Source: Diadema setosum (Eukaryota > Echinodermata > Echinoidea > Diadematoida > Diadematidae). Taken from it: a stretch of 64,000 nt of DNA. The position numbers were made by a program, and so were the translations under genes. Below the pieces are notes generated by a model. It had not been told where the DNA came from, ran no database searches, and saw nothing but the letters and a program-made list of their open reading frames with translations. Shown piece after piece: positions 38,901-47,900 of this stretch (the stretch's first letter is position 1; the number at the start of each line of letters is the position of its first letter). The stretch covers positions 25,640,942 through 25,704,941 of the forward strand of contig NC_092706.1 of assembly GCF_964275005.1 (NCBI RefSeq), read 5' to 3'.

Positions 38901-41900
38901 ATGAGCATCCCACTCGACGTTCCAATGAATTTCATTTACCTCGTTACGAACGATTCTTGCTAAGAACACACTTATTTATACTGGCCCAACTTATTGGAAA
39001 TTTTTTGAATAATGATATAAAAAATGCACCCTCCATATATTCATTTAAAAGGAGATTAAAATTTTTTTATTGCAATTTTTTGATCCCACGGAATTGAATC
39101 ATCCTGTTGGCTTATTTTAATTCTTGTTCGAAGAATTTTGATTATAAATAATAATATGCTGTCACGTATTTTCTCGTCCCTGTTGTCCTGAGACACTTAC
39201 AGATTAGATTCGACTTTATTTGTATTACTTCTGCATCTATTTCTCTCTATTTTTCTATATTTCCGTTTCCTTTTCACGCATCCCATTATTTTTTTCGATA
39301 TAATTCTGTCGAGAATCGCAGGATCTGTTTTGCCTTTCTGTCCGTTGTATTGTCTTCCTGTTATGTTGAGTCTTGTCTCGTTCTGTCTTGTATTTTAGTC
39401 CCCCTTTATAAGTTTTGTCGTCCCAGTAACGTTTAATGTTTATTCGCCTGTGGAGGTGTGTCTGTCTGTTACTCTGTTTTCTTAGTGGGCTTCCAGACTT
39501 TTTTCCTAACTTTATTCCCAACCTTTTTCCCCTTATTGCATCATTTTTTATTGACATTCTGTACCTGAGGGGCCCACGTTCTACAAGCATTGTCTTTTTA
39601 GTGGGTCCCTCCATTTTTCGATGTTTTGCGTAATGTTATATCGTCTGTATCACTTCAGTCAATCAATTTTCATTACAACGTATCTGTTACCCCAAGGTTC
39701 CACAATTATGTTTTCGCAATTTACTTTGTTTTGATTATGCAACCTTTTTTTCTCTTACCAAAGAAAGTTGAATGTTTATGTTCTTTTCAAAAATGAAATA
39801 AAGTTTGAATGAATTAAATCGGAAAAAAGAGAAGCACAACACAAAGATTAAAGAGAGAGAGAGAGATTGATTGTGGATAAAAGAGAATCCTGTTGGTAAT
39901 GAAGGCAATTTAAGAGACAACGTACTGTCTCCATCAACATTAATATCATACTGTGCTTCGTTTCTCAAACCCTGCCTGTACGTCCGCTGTACATCAAATG
40001 ACGATCGGTGAAGTACACTGTAGCACCACAAGTAAACAAAAAAGAAGAGAAGACGATTAGTGAAATTTAATTTAAATTTGCAAGGAAAAGAAAAGTCAAT
40101 CTTTGGAGACTAGTTCCACCAGTGTATCAGGTTTTAAGTCAACATAGGATTTAATTGTTTCTTGCTTTCTCGAGTAACTGGAGATGTTATTTTCAAGACA
40201 GAGATTGAAAAATACAAGTGAGCTGGAAAAACAAGTAAATATAACAAAATAGACAAAAATCTTCCCAGACAAGAGTATTCTCGTGAATAGCAAATACTGT
40301 GAATTTTCATTATTTCGAGTAATCAAAGTCTGTAATTGACACTATCTCTGATCGTTTATTCTTTGCTCCCAACCACATTGTAGCCCCTGAGATATTTTGC
40401 CAGCATCCTGGTAACGTGTCTAACGGAGAATGGAACTCAACCGAAACGTCACTGGGATCTTCAATAACTCTCACTTGCGATGACAATTACGTCATCAATG
40501 GCAGTGCCACGGTGCGATGTATAAGATTTCCTGACAATAATTCGCTTGACTGGAATGCATCGTTACCAACCTGTCTGAATTTAGAGAACATGTCTCAGGG
40601 TATGCCACTTGCTTCATACAGTGTACAAGAAAAACACTGTTGGCAATTTTCATCTCGCACTTTTCACATGCATGTAAAATATGAGCTATACCGTTGTAGG
40701 CTACTCAAGTGCACGTGAGCTAATTCCCTCAACATCATTTATAAAGCCAAAATAATGTCTGTATAAATGCCATGATATTTTATAACAGTTTTTCTTCATA
40801 ATTGTTCTTTTTATCATTTAGAAACGCCCACACAAACCTTTCAAAAAAAAACTCAGAAAATTACATCTGCTGTCTATCGTGCTATTTAAAGTATCAAAAC
40901 TAAGAAAGTGCTTGCAGCAATAGAAAAGACACTCTTTTTAGGGTAAGTGTGTGACCCTGAAAAGGGCCTACCCAATCCTGACGTTTCGGCAAGCATGTTC
41001 TCACCGTTCTCAATCGAATGAGGACGGTGAGAACATGCTTGCCGAAACGTCGGGACTGGGTAGGCCCTTTTCAGGGCCACACACTTACCCCAGAAAGAAT
41101 ACGTGGTGCACCGTTAAGCCTTCTACCACCCAACGTTCTACCGCCACGGAAGCCTTCAAAGATCTAATAGTAGGCCTAATAATAATTGAAAAGACAGTTG
41201 AGGACACCCTTTTTTTTTTTGTTAACAGAACATATTTTCAATGTTACCATGTTACTATAACAACGCATCGAAACAAGTATGTTAATCATTTGTTTTGTTG
41301 TGTTTTTCTCATTACCTTTTGAGGCAAACACCGCCTCCCTCTAATAAATGTACAAAAACCGAGGTCCTTCTGAATTTACCTTCCAACCTGTGTTGCAATT
41401 CGTTTTTCCGATGGTTCTTTTTTTCCCGAAACTTCAGAATAACGTACCTACGGAGTGACACGACGAAAATGTTCATATTAACGAAACTTATTTCATTTCT
41501 GGAGTTACGAATTTCTGGGTACACAAAGTATATGTATTTCCAAAAAAAAAAAAAAAAAAAATCTTCGAAGTAACGAACATTATCCCCCACCTGTTTCTTG
41601 CATTATCCACTCTTAAAAATAAGTGATTTACACCGGAGACAAGCACTTTGCAGTGGACATAAAACAGGTGACATCAAAAAGAATTATCTTGCCTCCCTAA
41701 GAGTAACTATTAGAATAAAAATCATGTTTTTTCTTATATAGATAATTTTCTTCTTTCCAGCTAATGAGTCGAACTGTGATCACCCTGGTAACGTCTCTCA
41801 TGGAAAATGGAATTTGAACACCACACAGCTTGGATCTTTAGTCACTCTTGAGTGTGATGAAGGTTACATCATGAACGGTAGTGTAAACTTGGTTTGTGTC

Positions 41901-44900
41901 AGGTCGACACACCGGCTAGTTTGGAACGCATCGACCCCGTCTTGCCAACCACTTAAACGTAAATGTTTAACCTTACGCCTGTGCTATATTTTACACGAAA
42001 GAAGCCTCTAGTGCGTCCTATGATATCACATAGTTTTTGTTGTGTGTGTGTGTTAATCTGAGTTTACTTTAAAGTAATCGTTTGCCCGTAGGCGTCTGGG
42101 TTGATATGAAGCTTTTTATGTCAGTTTGTCTTACGAGTGCATCATATGTGCACTGAAGAAGTATTGAAACGTTCAATTAATGGTAGTAAGCACAGAACAG
42201 ACGCCAAATAAGACAGCGTGAAGGAAATGCGCGCTACTAGAAGCAATGGGTGAGTGTAGCTTCTCAAAGTGTTAACATGTTCTGTAAAAAGTTTCAATTC
42301 TACGTTCATTGTCTCTCGTACAGTTTTTTACCCACTTCAAGACACGGAAATCTAAATAATGAAAATTTCAAGAGCAGTATTCCCTTGCGACTGCAGAATG
42401 TGTAAATGTAAATAGCCAATTAGTCTTAAATTTCTTAATCTCATAATTACCGTTGATGTTTCATTTTATTTGTGTGTAGACTTGGGTTTTTTTATTCTTT
42501 TTTATTTATTTTTTTTTTGGGGGGGGGGGGTTAGGATGAAAGTGCTTCTTTCGATTACAATTGAAATAACCTCTCCTGACAGTCACATTTACACTCACAG
42601 TTACCACAGCATAAAACTAATTAATTGTAAGAGATCATTCTCACACAGAGCTGCAGCAGCGTATAATAATATACCTAATGATTTACGTCAGCTTTCCACT
42701 TTACCAGTTTTTAAAGGGACCGTGCAGTTTTGGTTGAGACCTAATTTCAGGTTTCTAACATTTTCTGGTGAGATAATGAGAAACTTCTTATGAAATATGA
42801 AAGAGCATGTAATTCTATGAGGAATTCAGTGTTTATTTGATGAAAATTGGTTTTGGAATGGCTGATATATCCAAAAAGGAGCGATTCTAATAAATTATGG
42901 GACCCACACTTTATTACGATCTCTTAGTCTTTTGTTTTTGGATGTTTCAGTCATTTCAAACCAGATTTTTATCAATTAAACTTTGAATTCCTCCTTAAAT
43001 GGTAGGTTCTGTACTATATAATAAGTGTTTTCTTGGTATCTCGCAAAAAATTAAAAGCCAAATTCTCATCTCCACCAATACTGTACCATCCTTTAAGTTC
43101 AATTTAGACAGAACCGAAATCCTTTCCACTTGATTTTTATGCCTCCGCCACGAAGTGGTGCCGGAGGCATTATGTTTTCGGGTTGTCCGTCCGTACGTCT
43201 GTCCGCATTCGTTTACGCGATAACTTGAGTAATATTGACTGGAATTTTAGCAAACTTGGTCCAAGTATAAAGTATGATAGGGCAATTACTTGATTAGATT
43301 TTGAGTGAAATCGGCCAGAGGCCAAAGGTCAAAGGTCAAGGTCAAATCATGAAATTGTATCCGTTTACGCGATAACTCAAGACTGGATCGAGCAAATTTC
43401 ACCAAACTTTGTCTGAGGATGATGCATGATGGGACAATTACTTGATTAGTTTTTTAGTGAAATCGGACAGAGGTCAAAGGTCAAAGATCAAGGTCAAATC
43501 CTAAAATTTATCTGTTTACGTGATAACTCAAAACTGGATATAGCAGCATTCGCCAAACTTGGTCCAAGGATGTTGTATGATGGGGCAATTAGTTGAGTAG
43601 ATTTTAGTGACATTGGCAAAAGGTCAAAGGTCAAAAGGTCAAGGTCAAATGCTAAAAATGTTGCTATTTCCCCCATATCTATGCAATGCCGTAAGGTATT
43701 TTCTTGAAACTTAGTGTAGACAGGTAATACTGCGTAAAGATTCTCCAGAGAGTTTCATGTCATAAGGTCAAAGGTCAAAAGGTCAAAGGTTAGGTGAAAA
43801 TGTTGCAATATCACTTTTCTCACAAATAGTTCAGTGTATCTTCATGGAACATGGTACATACGCATGTACTGACTGGCAGGGATTATCTAGGGAATTTAGG
43901 GGTCATGAGTCAATAGTCAGGGGTCAAAGGTCAAGGTCAACTCCTCAAAATTTTGCTGTTTCCCTCATACACTACTATATGCAATGCTTGCATTATCAGT
44001 TTTAAAACTGAATATATACATGTATTACCTAATGGAGATTCTCTGGGAAATTTCCAGCCAGAAGGTCAAAGGTCAAAGGTTAAGGGTCAAAGGCCAGGTT
44101 AAAAAAAAAATCTATTTTGTATTGTGATTACACTCTTTCTTCATACCTTGAAAATTACTCAATGCATAAACTTTTAAAAGGGTCGGTCAGAAGTCACGTA
44201 AAAATTCTCAATTCCCCAAATATGTGTACCTGCACTCTTAGACAATTATAGCAAACCCAGTTCAAGGAAAGTGAACATTCAATATATTTCTGACAAACCT
44301 GTCATTTCAATATTTTGCCAATTATGTGAAACTGTCATCACACATTGTGAAGACATTGTACTATACACCTATTGGGAGAATCATGCATTATGGCGGAGGC
44401 ATCAGTCGCCATAGCGACATTTCTAGTTTTTTTTTTTTTTTTTTTTTTTTTTTATGCTCCAAACCTATGAACAATATGTAATAATATGGTATATGTGTAG
44501 TCACAATGTAGTAATGTGTGTACGGTTCTATTTGTGATTGTGTTATATTTTATTCCATTATCACTCCCTGATTGTGTCAATTTTTTGTGAACAGGGCCCC
44601 ATGGAAGACCAGAAGTGACTATCATTGTCACTACTCAAAATTTGCTATCCGCCGTATGTTTTTCTTTTCTTGACCTTTATGTATGGAATGTGGTGATTTA
44701 AATAAACCGAAATAAAACTAACAAACAAAACACTCCATTCTTCATCCCCTATAGTTTCTAGCGCACATTGTGCAACACACACAAAACAACAACAACAACA
44801 ACAACAATAGATCGCCACAAACTGTACTCTTGTTCATGAGGTAGTCGTAAACAGGTACGCCTAAAAAAAAAAAAAAAAAAAAAAAAAAATGTTACAATTA

Positions 44901-47900
44901 TCATTCTCCAGATTCACGTAACGCATCGAAATGTGATCATCCTGGTAAAGTATCGCACGGAAAATGGGATTCAGACAGCGTGCGGCTTAGATCCATAGTA
45001 GCTCTGGTGTGTGATGAAGGTTACCGCGTCAATGGTAGTGCGACGTTGCTTTGTATGACATCATCAGACTATGGTCAATCAACACACGCGCCAGTTTGGA
45101 ACGCATCAACCCCATCTTGCGAAAAAGACAAAGGTAAAATCTGAGAAGATAATAGTCACTACGGCTACTGTAACATCAGATGAGCTTCCAATTTACAATC
45201 ATATTTGTTTCATAATAATGTTCGCGAGTCCCTAGCTTTATATTCACTGAGTTACATGCACTTTCGCTTTATTCAAATCGCAAGCACCGGATAGACTCCG
45301 GTGATGGATGCAAACCGTGCAATTAAAAGCCAAAGGTACGTTAAAAGTACGTTATTTCATACTGTGGTTTTAAAGTATCTCGCAAAAAGTTAACACCCGA
45401 ATCCTCATCTCAACCGATACTATTACCATTATTTAACTGGGAATACACGGGAGATTGGTCAGCTGATATTCATGAAGAATACTGTGATAGCTTCACTCTT
45501 ATGCACAATCTAGAATTATGAAATTAGCCTATCAATCAATATAGCTTACATACTTTCCTATTCCCCGACAGCCTCTACTTTTTCATTGCTGGTTTTGTCG
45601 GCAGCTTTTTCTGCGGCCTTCATCACACTGCTTTGTCTCATCACTACGGTCTGTTATTTGAATAAGAAGAAGAAAAGGTTAGTTTGTGAAACCGATTTCA
45701 AGTGGTTTATTTTATCGTTATGGTCTCATATCTTGCAGTGTCAACAAGTAGGAGAGAACCAGTATTCTCTTTAACAGGGAGAGTGCTATAAGGACTGTCG
45801 TCGTTGTTTTAGTTCGCATTTATGGCTAAGAAAAATTAAACAAAAATATCCAAATAACAAAGGAGAAATATAGACATGCATTCTTTGCTGTAACATAATC
45901 ATTGTAAAGCTTTTAAGGTTGCATGAATGAAGAAAAAACCAATACATGAACATTTGATTCAAGGAGGAAGGAGATTGAAAGTAATGCTTCTAGAGAGGTT
46001 TAATAAACATTGCGTGCAGAAGGCAAAGTGGCGAGAGAGACAGAGGAAGAGAAATATAGAGAGAGATGTTCACATTTATCAGTTCAAATGTGAACATGTA
46101 AATTACGCTTCCAATAGGGAGGATAGATTTTTTTTTTCGTCCAACTATTAACATGGTTGAAAAATTACTGCAGTGTAGTGTTCGTTGCGAGCAATTAATC
46201 ACAAATTGTGCCCGTCCTTGATCTATTTGTTTCACTGAGATCCCGCATATTTGCCACTTAAAGCTTATCCTTGTTGATACTAAAAATATTGTACGTGTGT
46301 TTTAATGAATCATTACCAAAGTTGCACTCTTTTTCGTCTTAATATTTGCATGTGATTATATTGTGCATGTTATTCAGGATAGATTTGTTACAATATCCAG
46401 TTTGATTTCATGGGAGAGTATATAATTATATTTGAGCTGATAAGCAGAACTGTTTCGTCTTACTGCAGATACACACGAAGTCGACATCGGAATCAAACAG
46501 AGGACGATTACATGCAATCTCCAGTTCCTGGTAGTCTGGCAACCAATGATGCTTACCCAATGAACACATTGGTCCCGACAGACAACAATTCTACCAGCTT
46601 AGCGGGACGCCCCGTTCTTCCAGTCCCACCAGTCCCCGAATACCCCGCAAGTGGACGAGAGCTCTCGTTTCATCTCTACCAAGATACGGAGGAGATACTC
46701 AGAAATGTTGGGGAGAGACACCAAACGTCGGAGGGCGCCTTTTCAGAAGACATGTTCGGGGATCATAGTTTGGCCGCGGAACGGTTCAAATCTACGGACA
46801 AGCACTTACATGTAGCGCAGTGCTCGCTTGGATTATTACATCAGGATACTTCTAACAACGAGGATTATGGATACCATGAATTCGTCTCCAGTGAATTCGG
46901 CGGCGTAACAGCTTACGGAGGTACTGCGATGAATCAGGCTCATCTGTTTGATCCGACTGTCTACAACTCGCTGGATGATCTTGCACGGGGTCCAGTTGTC
47001 GGTTGTAAGGCGACGAAACCCCCAAAGGCTAAATGCGCACAGAGCACCAGCTCTTCGTGGGCCAAGGACAGAACAGACGGAGCAAAATTATCAAGACTCC
47101 CGGTCAAAGAACGTTCTGTGAAACGTCTTAAACGGAGCACTACACCCGGTGAAATTGAAAGCGACAGCACCGGCGCAGTGAGCCAACCAACCGGCGAATG
47201 GAAGCTGCAAGTTGATAACCGGTGCCACCCTATTCCCGACCATATTCTAGAGGAAGAGTCGTCGAACTTGCCCTTTGCCATAGGTCACCGCCCTTTGGCG
47301 CCCGAGGAAGTCTTATACTATCAAATGGGAAAAAGGGATCCTGACGACACTACCACAAGTCAGGTACCACGGACCCCTTCAGTATTCGACTCAGCTGACT
47401 ATAGCCTGTTAAATCCGGACCTCTGTCAGGCCTACTATCCCGATCAAGAATATCAGACAAAAGGAGACCAAAAGTCCCGCGACAAATGTGACGAAGACCA
47501 AGGCGAAATGGCGATAAATTCAGGCAGGTATGAGGAACTGTATGCTACGGTCGATAAGCAGAGAGATGGACTGTATGCTACAGCCGACTTGGATGATTAT
47601 AGCCCATTGAATCCTGATGGCCAAAACTGTCAGACGTACTATCCCGACTCAAATTATCAGACAAGAGGAGGCCAAAGATCCGACAATTGTGATGAAGACC
47701 AGGGGGAAATGGCGGTAAAGTCAGGCAGGTGTGAGGACCTGTATGCTACAGCCGACATGGATGATTATAGCCCGTTGAATCCTGATGGCCAAAACTGTCA
47801 GACGTACTATCCCGACTCAAATTATCAGACAAGAGGAGGTGAAAGATCCGACCACAATTGTGATGAAGACCAGGGGGAAATGGGGATAAAATCAGGTAGG

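Larger units (their letters stand above)
28884..40383 (+). other. Receptor intron 6 (11.5 kb) with nested mobile elements
   Basis: It holds, from outside in, perfect 16-bp inverted repeats at 28960 and 38531, a roughly 214-bp tandem array, a MITE, and a 5.3-kb long-TIR element, plus LINE 3' ends at 37313-39810. 29085-29125 is locally GC-rich (CCACCGCGGCCGCGCTGGGC). A (TTG)n run lies at 29942-29988. From 39810 to 40383 I see nothing beyond intron sequence. Confidence 0.6.
41959..44911 (+). other. Receptor intron 8
   Basis: It contains the LINE snippet, MITE and Helentron-like element listed separately, a poly-T run (44427-44452) and a poly-A run (44863-44889). 44453-44860 shows no gene, only a short (AAC)n at about 44785-44808. 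Confidence 0.6.

Noticed and set aside
46410..46468. Open frame start at 46410 as the beginning of a separate 798-residue protein
   Set aside because: These bases are intron sequence before a good phase-2 acceptor (CTTACTGCAG), and phase matches the membrane exon. The tail is the last exon of the receptor.
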